Assembly: GCA_024235675.1 (NCBI GenBank)
Contig: JACKLZ010000003.1
Coordinates: forward strand, 186,001 to 250,000
Direction: 5' to 3'
DNA from: Zoogloeaceae bacterium
Lineage (GTDB): Bacteria; Pseudomonadota; Gammaproteobacteria; Burkholderiales; Rhodocyclaceae
Length of the DNA: 64,000 nt
Under the pieces are notes generated by a model. The model did no database searches, was not told the DNA's origin, and worked only from the letters and a program-made list of their open reading frames with translations. Positions within the stretch are counted from its first letter, which is position 1; every line of letters begins with the position of its first letter. The translations under genes were made by a program, and so were the position numbers. Positions 34,929 to 44,466 of the stretch are shown here, piece by piece.

Positions 34929-36851
34929 ATGAAGGCAGCAAAAGGCTGGGTCGTTCTGTGGCTCGGCGTGGTGTGCATGAGCCCGGTGTGGGCGCAAACG
35001 CCGACCGGCGATGAACGTATTCTGGCGGCGCGCGAGGCGCTGCGCACCGGAGACCAGGCGACGCTGGACCAGCTCGCTGCGGGGCGCTCGCCGCATTTGC
35101 TGGAGCGCTACGTCAAATACTGGCATCTGCAAAACCAGCTGGCACGCACCGATCCGCCCGACGCTGCGCGCATCGAGGCCTTTCTGGCGCGTTACGCCGG
35201 CAGCGTGCTGGCCGACCGCCTGCGCGGCGCCTGGCTGAGCCGCCTGGCCAAGGATGAAAACTGGATCGGCTTTGTCGGCGCCTGGGGGGGCCTGGCCTCG
35301 CCGACCGATGGCCAGCGCTGTCAGCACTGGCTGGCGCGCGAGCGTATTGGTGATCGCAGCGCGCTGGACGAGGCGGCGGCGGTGTGGTCCGGGCTCAGCC
35401 TGCGCGCCGACGCCTGCGAAGCGCTGGTCGGTCAGCTGGCGGCCTCGGGCCGACTGGCGCCGGAGGCGATCTGGGCGCGCTTTCGCGACGAGATGGCGTC
35501 GCGCCGACCGAGCGATCTGGAGCTGATTGTCAGCGGTCTGCCGGCAGACGAGGCGCCGAGCAGCGCGGCATTGAAGGTCATGCGCAAGGACCCGGCCCGG
35601 TATCTGGACAACCTGCGCCCCGGCTTTGCGCAGCGCCGCGCCGATAGCGAATTGATGCTCGCCGCGCTGGGCCGGTTGGCCGTGGGCGACCCGAGAGCCG
35701 CCTACGCTCGCTTTGCCCGCCTCAACGATGCCTTGTCGGCCGAGGATCAGGCCTATGGCTACATGCTGCTGGGCTGGCGCGCTGCGCAAGACCATCTGCC
35801 CGAAGCGGTGCGTTGGTTCCGCGCCGCCGGCAAGTTGCAGATGCCTGACGAGCAACGGGCCTGGCAGGTGCGCGCGGCACTGCGGCAGGAAGACTGGAAA
35901 GCCGTGCGCCAGGCGATTCTGGCCATGTCGCCCGAGCAACGCGCTGAGCGCGCCTGGACCTACTGGCTGGCCCGCGCCGAACAGGCGCTGGGTGAGGCCG
36001 ATGGTGCCCGCCTGCTGCTTGAGCGGATCGCCGGTCATCCCGACTTTTACGGCATGCTGGCCGGCGACCGCCTCGGTCGCGCCTTTACCCCGCCACCACC
36101 CGACCGGCCGCAAGCCGCGGCTGTTCAGGCCGACGCGGCGGCCGACCCGGACATCCGGCGTGCGCTGGCGCTGTATCGCCTCGAGTTGTATGCCGAAGGC
36201 ACCCGCGAGTGGATCTGGCGTCTGCGCGATGCCGACGACAGCTTCCGCCTGGCTGCGGCCCGGCTGGCGCTGGACGAAGGCATCTACGATCGCGCCATCA
36301 ACACCGCCGAGGCCGTCGACCCACAGGACAACTTCGGCCTGCGTTACCTCACGCCTTACCGCGAGCTGATCGAGCCGCAGGCCTTGTCGCTGAACCTGGA
36401 TCTGGCCTGGGTGTATGGCGTGTTGCGTCAGGAAAGCCGCTTTGTCACGCGCGCGGCCTCGCCGGTGGGCGCGCAAGGCCTGATGCAGGTGATGCCGGCC
36501 ACCGGCAGCTGGGTGGCCAAAAAGATCGGCATGACCGACTACCGCCGCAGCCGCCTGCAGGAGCCCGACACCAACGTGTTGTTGGGCACCAGCTACATGC
36601 GCATCGTGCTCGACGATCTGGACGACCACCCGGTGCTCGCCGCCGCCGGCTACAACGCCGGGCCGGGGCGCGCCAAACGCTGGCGCGATGAACGCATGCT
36701 GGAGGGCGCAATCTATGTGGAAACCATCCCCTTCAATGAAACGCGCGACTATGTAAAGAAGGTGATGGCCAATGCGGTGATCTACGCCGCCCTGATGGAG
36801 GGCAAGCCGCAGTCGCTGACGACGCGCCTGGGGCAGGTCGCACCGCGCTAA
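34929..36851 (+). CDS. slt: Soluble lytic murein transglycosylase
   Basis: A periplasmic enzyme that cleaves peptidoglycan to 1,6-anhydromuropeptides. A signal peptide (1 to about 24, ending PVWAQ) precedes a large helical superhelical (U/L-domain) part, and the C-terminal catalytic SLT domain carries Glu502 in VLRQESRF, then GAQGLMQVMPATG and AAGYNAGPGRA. The 640 residues match E. coli Slt70-type enzymes. It is the first gene of a plus-strand set followed closely by the NDUFA9-like, cca and PBP1C-like genes. Confidence 0.95.
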   Translation: MKAAKGWVVLWLGVVCMSPVWAQTPTGDERILAAREALRTGDQATLDQLAAGRSPHLLERYVKYWHLQNQLARTDPPDAARIEAFLARYAGSVLADRLRGAWLSRLAKDENWIGFVGAWGGLASPTDGQRCQHWLARERIGDRSALDEAAAVWSGLSLRADACEALVGQLAASGRLAPEAIWARFRDEMASRRPSDLELIVSGLPADEAPSSAALKVMRKDPARYLDNLRPGFAQRRADSELMLAALGRLAVGDPRAAYARFARLNDALSAEDQAYGYMLLGWRAAQDHLPEAVRWFRAAGKLQMPDEQRAWQVRAALRQEDWKAVRQAILAMSPEQRAERAWTYWLARAEQALGEADGARLLLERIAGHPDFYGMLAGDRLGRAFTPPPPDRPQAAAVQADAAADPDIRRALALYRLELYAEGTREWIWRLRDADDSFRLAAARLALDEGIYDRAINTAEAVDPQDNFGLRYLTPYRELIEPQALSLNLDLAWVYGVLRQESRFVTRAASPVGAQGLMQVMPATGSWVAKKIGMTDYRRSRLQEPDTNVLLGTSYMRIVLDDLDDHPVLAAAGYNAGPGRAKRWRDERMLEGAIYVETIPFNETRDYVKKVMANAVIYAALMEGKPQSLTTRLGQVAPR

Positions 36852-36872
36852 CGAGGTTTGGGAGGCAAACGC

Positions 36873-37832
36873 ATGGATCGATCGAAAGTCATTCTGGTGG
36901 TGGGCGGCAGCGGCTACGTCGGTCATTCCGTCGTCGCGCAGTTGGTGGCGGCGGGGTATCGGGTGCGTGTGCCGACGCGCCATCGTCACCGGGCGCGGCA
37001 TTTGTTGTTGCTGCCGACCGTCGAGGTGATCGATGCCGATGTGTTTGACGACGGCGTGCTCAGCGGCCTGATGGCCAACGTGGGCGCAGTGGTCAATCTG
37101 GTCGGCGTATTGCACTCGCGGCCGGGCAGGCCTTACGGTCCGGCGTTCGAGCGGGCGCATGTTCTGTTGCCCGCCCGGCTGGTGGCTGCTTGCCAGCGCC
37201 ACGGCGTGCGGCGGCTGGTGCATGTCAGCGCACTGGGCGCCGATGCCCAGGGCCCGTCGGAATACCAGCGCTCCAAGGCGGCGGGTGAGGCGGTGATCCG
37301 CAACGCTCAACCGTCGCTCGATTGGACGATCCTGCGCCCGTCGGTGATCTTCGGGCAGGACGACAGCTTTCTCAACCTGTTTGCCGCTCTGGTGCGCATC
37401 GCGCCGGTGATGCCGCTGGGCGGCGCGGCCTGCCGCTTCCAGCCGGTGTGGGTCGAAGATGTGGCCAAGGTCGTTGTCGCCTGCCTGGAGCGCGCCGATG
37501 CGATTGGGCTCACCTGCGACCTGGCCGGGCCGGGCGTCTATACCCTGGCCGATCTGGTGCGCTATGTGGGTCGGCTGGTCGGGCACCGACCGCCGATCAT
37601 TCCGATCCCCGAGGGTCTGGCCATGCTGCAGGCGCGACTGCTGGAGCTTGCACCCAACCCGATGATGAGCCGCGACAATGTGCGCTCGATGCGGGTCGAC
37701 AACATCACCGAGGGTCCGCCGCTGCCCTTCGGCATGAGCCCGACGCCGCTCGAAGCGGTGGCGCCGAACTACCTCGGCCCGAACCCCGGTCGTCGTCGTT
37801 TCGTGGTCAATCGCCGCCGGGCCGTGCGCTGA
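36873..37832 (+). CDS. NDUFA9-like NAD(P)-binding SDR protein
   Basis: A 319-residue atypical short-chain dehydrogenase related to the complex I subunit NDUFA9. It has a Rossmann motif GGSGYVGHSV (10-19), NLVGVLHSRPG, VHVSALGA and YQRSKAAGE (YxxxK type) and the WTILRPSVIFGQDD segment. The bacterial role is not established; it could be a quinone- or nucleotide-sugar-related reductase. It starts 21 bp after slt and is followed by cca after 48 bp, a conserved arrangement in betaproteobacteria. Confidence 0.87.
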   Translation: MDRSKVILVVGGSGYVGHSVVAQLVAAGYRVRVPTRHRHRARHLLLLPTVEVIDADVFDDGVLSGLMANVGAVVNLVGVLHSRPGRPYGPAFERAHVLLPARLVAACQRHGVRRLVHVSALGADAQGPSEYQRSKAAGEAVIRNAQPSLDWTILRPSVIFGQDDSFLNLFAALVRIAPVMPLGGAACRFQPVWVEDVAKVVVACLERADAIGLTCDLAGPGVYTLADLVRYVGRLVGHRPPIIPIPEGLAMLQARLLELAPNPMMSRDNVRSMRVDNITEGPPLPFGMSPTPLEAVAPNYLGPNPGRRRFVVNRRRAVR

Positions 37833-37880
37833 AGGCGTCGGAGCGGCGATAATGCCGCTTTGCCAACGCTGACCGGGCGC

Positions 37881-38984
37881 ATGAAAACATACATCGTAGG
37901 CGGTGCCGTGCGCGACGCGCTGCTCGGCCTGCCGGTGCAGGATCGGGACTGGGTGGTCGTCGGCGGCACGGTCGAGGCCATGCTGGCGCGCGGCTTTACG
38001 GCCGTGGGCAAGGACTTTCCGGTCTTTCTCCACCCGCACACCCATGAGGAATACGCCCTCGCGCGCACCGAGCGCAAGAGCGGGCACGGCTACACCGGTT
38101 TCGTCGTGCATGCCGCGCCGGATGTGAGCCTCGAAGACGATCTGTTGCGCCGCGACCTGACCATCAACGCCATGGCACGTGGCGAGGACGGCGCGCTGGT
38201 CGACCCCTACGGCGGGCAGCGCGATCTGGCGGCCAAAGTGCTGCGCCATGTCAGCCCGGCCTTTGCCGAAGACCCGGTGCGCATCCTGCGCGTGGCGCGT
38301 TTCGCGGCACGTTTCGACGGCTTCGAGGTTGCCGAAGAAACGCTGACGCTGATGCGCCAGATGGTCGCCAGTGGTGAAGCCGACCACCTGGTGCCGGAGC
38401 GGGTGTGGCAGGAAATTTCACGCGGCCTGATGGCGCCCGCGGCCATGCGCATGATCGAGGTGCTCGACGCCTGCGGCGCGCTGGCGCGCTGCCTGCCCGA
38501 GGTCGTGGCCCGCCGGCGTATCGACCCGCTGCTGCCCGGCGTGTTGCGCTGCGCGGTGGCGCGCGATCTGCCGCTGGCGCATCGCTGGGCGCTGCTGGTC
38601 GGTCATGACGTGGCGGCAGCCGAATCGGCCAGCGCCCGACTCAAAGTGCCGCTGCCCTGTCGCGATCAGGCGGTGATGCTCGCCCGCGACGGCGAAACCC
38701 TGTCCACCGCCAGTTCGGCCGTCGCCCGGCTCGAACTGCTCAGCCGCTGCGATGCCTTCCGCCGCCCCGAACGCCTCACCACACTGCTCGAAGCCGCCCC
38801 TTGCGCCCACCCGGTGCCCGCCGCGGCGGTCGCCCGCTGGCTGGCCACGCTGGCGGCCGCGCAGTCGGTCGATGGTGGCGCGGTGGCGCGCCAGTGCGCT
38901 GACAAATCGACGATTCCTGTCGCCATTCGCGGCGCCCGGCTGGCGGCGATCGAGGCTGCCGACGCGGCCGCCGGCCGTGGCTGA
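37881..38984 (+). CDS. cca: CCA-adding tRNA nucleotidyltransferase, lacking an intact HD domain
   Basis: Adds and repairs the 3' CCA of tRNA. The class II nucleotidyltransferase core is intact: VGGAVRD (near residue 6), the DRDWVVV metal motif, the RRDLTINAMA motif and the arginine-rich DPVRILRVARFAARF. At 367 residues it is about 45 shorter than E. coli Cca. The shortfall falls in the C-terminal HD region: ALLVGHDVAAAESA runs straight into LKVP, and the HDLGK..P..HHGHE ligands expected there are missing. CCA addition should persist while phosphohydrolase activity is probably lost. Confidence 0.92.
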   Translation: MKTYIVGGAVRDALLGLPVQDRDWVVVGGTVEAMLARGFTAVGKDFPVFLHPHTHEEYALARTERKSGHGYTGFVVHAAPDVSLEDDLLRRDLTINAMARGEDGALVDPYGGQRDLAAKVLRHVSPAFAEDPVRILRVARFAARFDGFEVAEETLTLMRQMVASGEADHLVPERVWQEISRGLMAPAAMRMIEVLDACGALARCLPEVVARRRIDPLLPGVLRCAVARDLPLAHRWALLVGHDVAAAESASARLKVPLPCRDQAVMLARDGETLSTASSAVARLELLSRCDAFRRPERLTTLLEAAPCAHPVPAAAVARWLATLAAAQSVDGGAVARQCADKSTIPVAIRGARLAAIEAADAAAGRG

Positions 38985-39033
38985 CACCTTTCCTCACACG
39001 ATGCGAGGGGTTGGGCGTGCCACACTTTCGGAT

Positions 39034-40914
39034 ATGAATCGCTGGTGTCGAAACCTGTTGTGTGCCTTGGTGTGGATCGTCGCCGTCAGCGCGCCGGTGC
39101 TGGCCGACACGCAGTTGGTGCCCGAGTTTGCCGAGGTGCGTGCCGCGCATGTGAGCAGCGTCGCCCGGCTGGTCGATCGCCATGGTGAGCCGCTGGCCGA
39201 GCGCCAATTGCGCTTCGATGATGACCGCCTCGACTGGGTCGGGCTCGACGCCTTGTCGCCGGCCTTGCTCGAAGCCTTGCTCGAAGCCGAAGACCGGCGG
39301 TTCTATCAGCACGAAGGTGTCGACTGGCGCGCCGTGGCCGCGGCGGCGGTGCAGAACCTGTGGTTCGAACATGCGCGGGGCGCCTCGACGCTGACCATGC
39401 AACTGGCCGGCTTGCTCGACCCCGCCTTGCAACCGGGCGGCCACGGCCACCGGCGGCGCAGCTTCGAGCAGAAGTGGGATCAGGCCTTGGCCGCCCAGGC
39501 GCTTGAGGCGCGCTGGAGCAAGGCGCAAATTCTGGAGGCTTACCTCAACCTCGCACCGTTTCGCGGACGTCTGCGTGGCATCTCGGCGGCCGCCTGGGCC
39601 CTGACCGGCAAGACAGCCGACACGCTGGATCGCCCCGAGGCGGCGGTCCTCGCGGCGCTGTTGCGCGGCCCAGGCGCCAGCCCCGAAGTGCTCTCCCGGC
39701 GTGCCTGTGCCCTGGTGGCGCGGATCGGCAGCCCCACGGCCTGCGACCGGGTGCAGGCCCTCGCGGCTGCGCTGGACCCGGTGACGCTCACGCCGCGCTG
39801 GTCGCTGGCGCCACACCTGGCTGCCCGCGTGCTGCGCGAACCCGGCACGACGGTGAGCACCGTTCTGGATGCGCGCTGGCAGCGTCGCATGCTGGCCGCG
39901 CTGCGGGCCGCGTCGCCGGCGCGGGCGGCGGTGGTGGTGCTCGACAACGCCACCGGCGCGGTGCTGGCCGAGGTGGGTGGCTTGCGTGCCGAACATGCCG
40001 ACGCAACGGGCTTTACCTATCCTGCCGCAGCCATGCTGTGGCCGCTGCACTGCGCCCGCGCTGTCGACAAGCGGGTGGTGACCGCGGCCAGCCTGCTCAA
40101 CACCGGGTCTCGCGACGCCCCTCGCTGGCTGAGTGTGCGCACCGCGATGGCCAGCGGCGACGCCAACGCGTTTGCCGACCTGTCACGACGCCTGCCAGAA
40201 GGCGATGTGCCGGCCTCGCCGGTGTCGGCGCACGCGCTCGACCTGCCTCATCTGGCGGCGCTGACCCGCATGCTGGCGATCGATGGGCAATGGCGCGCAC
40301 CTTACTGGCAAGCCGGCGGCGCCCGGGCGCCCGAGCCGGTGGTGTCGAGCGCGGCGGCCTTTATTGGCAGTGATTTCTTTCCGCCGGTGATGGCCGCCAT
40401 GGTGACGCCCGGCCGTGCTGCCTGGGCGACGGGCGCCAATGCCAGCGTGACGATGGCGGTGTGGATGGAGACCGGACCGACGGCGTTGATCGAAGTGCGC
40501 GCCTGGCTGACCGATCAGCTCGCCGCCGATGGCGTGTGGCCGGCCGAGCGCGTGGTTCCGGCTGGCGTGCTGCGCCGCCCGGTGCGCTTCGACCCACCGA
40601 TCGAGAACGCACGGGACGAGTGGTTTCTGGCCGGTACGGCCGTGGCGGTGGTGTCGCCGCCGCAGTTGAGTGCGCAGATTGCGTCGCCGGCGGTGCGCGA
40701 GATCATCGACCTGCGCGATCGCCCGCCGGGCCAGGGGGTGTTACTGCGCGCCACCATTGACGATGCCCGTCTGCGCTGGCGTATGGACGGGCGAGAGGTG
40801 GGTACCGGTGGCACGGTGTTGGTGCACCCGGCACCGGGGGTGCGGATCATCGAGTTGTTCGATGCGCGGGGAGAGCGTCTGGATCGGCTCAGTGTGGCCG
40901 TGCGTGGGCGCTGA
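39034..40914 (+). CDS. PBP1C-like peptidoglycan glycosyltransferase with degenerate transpeptidase domain
   Basis: A 626-residue exported or anchored protein with N-terminal signal (MNRWCRNLL...VLA). The GT51 domain is complete: EAEDRRFYQHEGVDW, GASTLTMQLAGLL and AQILEAYLNLAPFRG. The following penicillin-binding domain keeps the strand VVVLDNATGAVLAEVG, but the SxxK site is replaced (YPAAAMLWPL where PGSTLKPF is expected) and no KTG motif is found near VTPGRAAWATG. A C-terminal BiPBP-type beta domain follows. It is thus probably a monofunctional glycan polymerase or scaffold. The ATG at 39034 gives a good signal peptide; one at 39001 is also in frame. Confidence 0.85.
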   Translation: MNRWCRNLLCALVWIVAVSAPVLADTQLVPEFAEVRAAHVSSVARLVDRHGEPLAERQLRFDDDRLDWVGLDALSPALLEALLEAEDRRFYQHEGVDWRAVAAAAVQNLWFEHARGASTLTMQLAGLLDPALQPGGHGHRRRSFEQKWDQALAAQALEARWSKAQILEAYLNLAPFRGRLRGISAAAWALTGKTADTLDRPEAAVLAALLRGPGASPEVLSRRACALVARIGSPTACDRVQALAAALDPVTLTPRWSLAPHLAARVLREPGTTVSTVLDARWQRRMLAALRAASPARAAVVVLDNATGAVLAEVGGLRAEHADATGFTYPAAAMLWPLHCARAVDKRVVTAASLLNTGSRDAPRWLSVRTAMASGDANAFADLSRRLPEGDVPASPVSAHALDLPHLAALTRMLAIDGQWRAPYWQAGGARAPEPVVSSAAAFIGSDFFPPVMAAMVTPGRAAWATGANASVTMAVWMETGPTALIEVRAWLTDQLAADGVWPAERVVPAGVLRRPVRFDPPIENARDEWFLAGTAVAVVSPPQLSAQIASPAVREIIDLRDRPPGQGVLLRATIDDARLRWRMDGREVGTGGTVLVHPAPGVRIIELFDARGERLDRLSVAVRGR

Positions 40915-40929
40915 GCGCGCCGTCGCCGC

Positions 40930-41130
40930 TTACAACCAGCGCAGAATCAGCCAGGCCAGCAGCGACATCAGCACGGTGGTGGTGAAGGGCAGATGCCAGG
41001 TGCGGCCCTTGCGCAGCATCGTGACGTCGCCCGGCAGGCGCCCGAGCGGCAGGTAGCGTGCCAGTAGCGGTTGCACGCCGCCGAGCAAGGCGACTACGAT
41101 CACGATTGAAAGCAGCCATTTGAGCAGCAT
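40930..41130 (-). CDS. DUF2905 small membrane protein
   Basis: A 66-residue protein with two hydrophobic helices (LLSIVIVVALLGGV and a C-terminal VLMSLLAWLILRWL) around a conserved loop PLGRLPGDV and a WHLPFTTT motif, the DUF2905 pattern. The function is unknown. The ATG at 41130 matches family length. It converges with the PBP1C-like gene. Confidence 0.87.
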   Translation of the reverse strand: MLLKWLLSIVIVVALLGGVQPLLARYLPLGRLPGDVTMLRKGRTWHLPFTTTVLMSLLAWLILRWL

Positions 41131-41273
41131 GCCACCGTCCATCACATGGGAAGCGCCGATTACAACGGATTGCGCGCCCCTTGGCAATTGTGCATGGTCG
41201 TGGCGCAGCGAATCCGTTACCGTGGTCCGGGTGTGTCGCGGAACGCCGCGATGGCGTAATCAGGAATCAAAGT

Positions 41274-42080
41274 ATGAACCGAAGTCGATTTGGCGATCTG
41301 GAAGTGCTGGCCTGTGCCCCCGAGGGCGAGGCGCATCCGGTGCCGCTGCTTTTCGTGCATGGCGCCTATACGGCCGCGTGGTGCTGGGAAGAACATTTCA
41401 TGCCCTGGTTTGCCAAGGCCGGGTTTTCGACCTACGCGGTGTCCTTGTCGGGGCACGGCCAGAGCCGTCAGCGCAGTTTGCTCGATAGCTACAGCATCAG
41501 CGACTACGTCGACGATGTGGCCGAAGTGGTGGCGGGCTTGCCGGCCGCGCCGGCGTTGATCGGCCATTCGATGGGCGGCATGGTGATACAGAAATACCTC
41601 GAGCAAGCCGACGCGCCGGCCGCGGTGCTGATGGCCTCGGTGCCGCCGCAAGGCTTGTGGAGTTCGGCCGTGGGGCTGATGTTTCGCAAGCCGGCGCTGC
41701 TCACCGACCTGAACCAACTGCTCGAAGGCGGCCTGGCCAATGCGTCGACGCTGCACGATGCCTTGTTTTATAAGCCGGTCGCGCCCGACGACATGCGCCG
41801 CTACTTGCGCGCCTCGCAGCCGGAGAGCCACCGCGCGATCTGGGACATGACCTTGTTCAACCTGCCGATGCGCTCACGCATGGCGCCGACGCCGCTGCTG
41901 GTGCTTGGCGCGGAGCATGATCAGCTGATCCCGCCGAGCGAGGTTCGCTCGACCGGGGCATCCTATAACGTCGGTGTCGAGATCTTCCCGGACATGGGCC
42001 ACGCCATGATGCTGGAGGACGGCTGGGAGCCGGTCGCTGAGCGGATTCGCGACTGGCTTCAGGAAAATTTGGCCGACTGA
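41274..42080 (+). CDS. Alpha/beta-fold hydrolase
   Basis: A 268-residue cytoplasmic hydrolase. It has the HGAYTAAWCW oxyanion region, the SLSGHGQS loop, the nucleophile elbow GHSMGGM (Ser about 101), LVLGAEHDQLIPP with the acid residue and a GHAMMLEDGW histidine motif near the C terminus. It resembles lipase/esterase-like or MenH-like hydrolases; substrate is not evident. The ATG at 41274 follows a weak AGG-containing site. Confidence 0.87.
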   Translation: MNRSRFGDLEVLACAPEGEAHPVPLLFVHGAYTAAWCWEEHFMPWFAKAGFSTYAVSLSGHGQSRQRSLLDSYSISDYVDDVAEVVAGLPAAPALIGHSMGGMVIQKYLEQADAPAAVLMASVPPQGLWSSAVGLMFRKPALLTDLNQLLEGGLANASTLHDALFYKPVAPDDMRRYLRASQPESHRAIWDMTLFNLPMRSRMAPTPLLVLGAEHDQLIPPSEVRSTGASYNVGVEIFPDMGHAMMLEDGWEPVAERIRDWLQENLAD

Positions 42081-42197
42081 GGCCGGACAACGTTCAGCTT
42101 GTTGTCAAATGTGCGTTATTGCCTCGCATGAGGCGTCGCCGCGCGCCAAGATAAAGTCGTGACTCATGCGGCAGTGCTCGCCCGGACAGGTGATGAA

Positions 42198-42383
42198 ATG
42201 GACGTGATTCCCGCGCCGGGCGTACCCGGCCCCGACTACGAAGACGAAATTCTGGATGCCGGCTGGCTGCCGCAGCCCGAGGCTGTTGCGCCTGAGCCCG
42301 CGAGTCATCCGCCCGCGTCGCCGTCCGCGGCCCGCGAAGATGCCGACGCCTTCTTGCAGACGGTGTATCGCAACCAGAGTTGA
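42198..42383 (+). CDS. Small acidic proline-rich hypothetical protein
   Basis: A 61-residue protein, MDVIPAPGVPGPDYEDEI..., rich in Pro, Ala and acidic residues and ending DAFLQTVYRNQS. AGGTG lies five bases before the ATG at 42198; an ATG at 42159 is also in frame. I do not recognise the family. It sits between a hydrolase and a convergent methyltransferase; coding status is plausible but not secure. Confidence 0.4.
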   Translation: MDVIPAPGVPGPDYEDEILDAGWLPQPEAVAPEPASHPPASPSAAREDADAFLQTVYRNQS

Positions 42384-42394
42384 GGCCGCGCGGC

Positions 42395-43555
42395 CTACAG
42401 GCCGTGCAGGCGATCGCCGTGACGAAAGCCGAGCAAGGGTTCGGCGAGGCCTTTGCCGATGGCGAGCACCTTGAACAATTCGCCCATCTCATGTGGCGCG
42501 GTCAGGCGCTGCACGGCACGTGCGGCGCGGATGTAGTCCGGTTTGGTCTGGTCGCCGCGCTCGGCAAGCAATTCCAATACCCCGCAGTTGTACAGAAAGC
42601 TCGCCTGGCTGGTGTAGCCATAGATGCTCAAACCGGTCTCGAAGGCCGCTTCGGCAATGGCGGTGAAGTCCACAAAGGCGGTGATGTCGTTCAGCCCCGG
42701 CCACAGAAACGGGTCGCCGTGGGCGTGATGCCGGTAGTAGCACAGCAGTGTGCCGTTGCTGCGGCTGGGCAGGTAGTACTCGGCGCGCGGGTAGCCGTAG
42801 TCGATGAGCAGCAGGGCGCCGGTGTCGAGGCGGGCGCTCCAGTCGGCCACCCACGCCGGCCCGGCCAGATTCAGCTCGCTCACGTATTCGCCCTCGGCCG
42901 GCGTGGGCGCATCCAAACCCTCACTGGCGACCCGCAAGTGTTCGCTGGCGGGGCTGTCGGCCCAGGCGAATCCACCGCTGGCCTTGATGGCTACGCCGCG
43001 CTCGAATACGGCGCCGTCGCGCCAGACCAGCACATGCACCGGCATCACATCGAGCACCTCGTTGGCCACCACCGCGCCCGAGAAGTGTTCGGGGAGGGCG
43101 TCGATCCAGCGCACCCGGCCGGCCAGCGCGGGAGCGCGCTCGCGCAGGGTGTCGGCCTGACGTCCGCGCAGCTCACCGGAGACTTCGAGAATCGAATAGT
43201 GCTCGGGTGCACAGCCGAGCCGGTCGAGGGCCAGGAGCAGGTCGGCGGCGAGATGCCCGGTGCCCGCGCCCACTTCGAGGACGTGGGGCGAGGACTGCGC
43301 GGTGATTTCGGCCACTTGCTGCGCCAAGGCCTGACCGAACAGCGGAGTGAGCTCCGGAGAGGTAATGAAGTCGCCTGCGGGCCCGAACTTGTGCGCGCCA
43401 CCGCTGTAGTAGCCCAGCCCCGGGGTGTAGAGCGCTTGGTGCATGTAGTCGGCAAAACTGATCCATCCGCCCGCCTCGGTGATGGACGTACGCAGGTGCG
43501 CGACAAGTGCGTCGCTTTGCGCGAGGGCTTCGTCCGACGGTTGGGGCAGGTTCAT
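42395..43555 (-). CDS. SAM-dependent methyltransferase, MidA/NDUFAF7 family
   Basis: A 386-residue protein (DUF185) whose mitochondrial relatives methylate an arginine of a complex I subunit during assembly. Landmarks are the N-terminal FADYMHQALYTPGLGYYSGG, DFITSPELTPLFG, the AdoMet loop LEVGAGTGHLAADLL and the NEVLDVMPVHV segment. The bacterial target is not known. The start at 43555 (MNLPQP) is preferred over one five codons upstream. Confidence 0.88.
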   Translation of the reverse strand: MNLPQPSDEALAQSDALVAHLRTSITEAGGWISFADYMHQALYTPGLGYYSGGAHKFGPAGDFITSPELTPLFGQALAQQVAEITAQSSPHVLEVGAGTGHLAADLLLALDRLGCAPEHYSILEVSGELRGRQADTLRERAPALAGRVRWIDALPEHFSGAVVANEVLDVMPVHVLVWRDGAVFERGVAIKASGGFAWADSPASEHLRVASEGLDAPTPAEGEYVSELNLAGPAWVADWSARLDTGALLLIDYGYPRAEYYLPSRSNGTLLCYYRHHAHGDPFLWPGLNDITAFVDFTAIAEAAFETGLSIYGYTSQASFLYNCGVLELLAERGDQTKPDYIRAARAVQRLTAPHEMGELFKVLAIGKGLAEPLLGFRHGDRLHGL

Positions 43556-43671
43556 GGCGCTTCCGGGCAAAAGGGCAAAGTTTACATGGGCGGCCGGGGC
43601 TTGTCGTTAGCCGACTGGCCGGGTATGGGATACTGCACGCTATCGTCATTCCTTCGCTGTGGGAGTGTTGT

Positions 43672-44421
43672 GTGTCTGCTGTGAATGTCTCCCCTGTTGT
43701 TTTGATCTCCGGTGCGGCGCGGCGCGTGGGTGCGCAGATTGCGCGCGCGGTGCATGCGGCCGGTGCGCGTGTGGCGGTGCATTACCGTCGCTCGGCCGAG
43801 GCGGCAGATGCGCTGGCCGATGAGCTCAACGGCATGCGTCCAGGGTCCGCGGCGGTGTTTGCGGCCAATCTGGCCGACACGGCGAGCTTGCCGGCGCTGG
43901 TGTCGGCCGTGGTGGCGCATTTTGGCCGGCTTGATGGTTTGGTGAACAACGCCTCGAGTTTTTTTCCGACGCCGGTGGGGCAGATTGATGAGGCGGCCTG
44001 GGACGATCTGATTGGCTCAAATCTCAAGGCCCCGCTGTTTTTGATGCAGGCGGCGGCGCCAGCCTTGAAAGCCAGCGGGGGCGCCATTGTAAACATCGTG
44101 GACATTCACGCCGACCGCCCGCTGGCGGATTATTCGGTGTATTGCGCGGCAAAAGCCGGCCTGGCCGGCCTGACCCGCGCGATGGCGATCGAACTGGCGC
44201 CGGCGGTTCGTGTCAACGGGGTGGCGCCCGGTGCGGTGCTGTGGCCTGACGATGGGCAGTTCGATCCTGTCGAGCGTGCCGGCATTGTCGAGCACACCTT
44301 GCTAAAGCGGGAGGGAACGCCCGCCGATATAGCTGCGACCGTGCGGTTTTTGTTATTCGACGCGGGCTATATGACCGGCCAGATTCTGGCGGTCGATGGT
44401 GGGCGAAGCGCCCACCTGTAG
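43672..44421 (+). CDS. Pteridine reductase, FolM-like short-chain dehydrogenase
   Basis: An NADPH-dependent SDR of 249 residues that reduces pterins or dihydrofolate. It has the variant cofactor motif SGAARRVGAQI (Arg-containing, as in pteridine reductases), NNASSF, and the catalytic YSVYCAAKAG. No ATG fits; a GTG at 43672, six bases after GGGAG, sets the start. It is followed by ttcA after an AT-rich promoter region. Confidence 0.87.
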   Translation: MSAVNVSPVVLISGAARRVGAQIARAVHAAGARVAVHYRRSAEAADALADELNGMRPGSAAVFAANLADTASLPALVSAVVAHFGRLDGLVNNASSFFPTPVGQIDEAAWDDLIGSNLKAPLFLMQAAAPALKASGGAIVNIVDIHADRPLADYSVYCAAKAGLAGLTRAMAIELAPAVRVNGVAPGAVLWPDDGQFDPVERAGIVEHTLLKREGTPADIAATVRFLLFDAGYMTGQILAVDGGRSAHL

Positions 44422-44466
44422 GCATTCAAACAGAATAAACGGTTGTTTTAATTGCAGGCTATCGTA

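Noticed and set aside
34812..38387. A very long minus-strand frame extending the 5-FCL gene through slt and the NDUFA9-like gene
   Set aside because: The sequence before 34808 is antisense to well-supported genes and has no protein family character.
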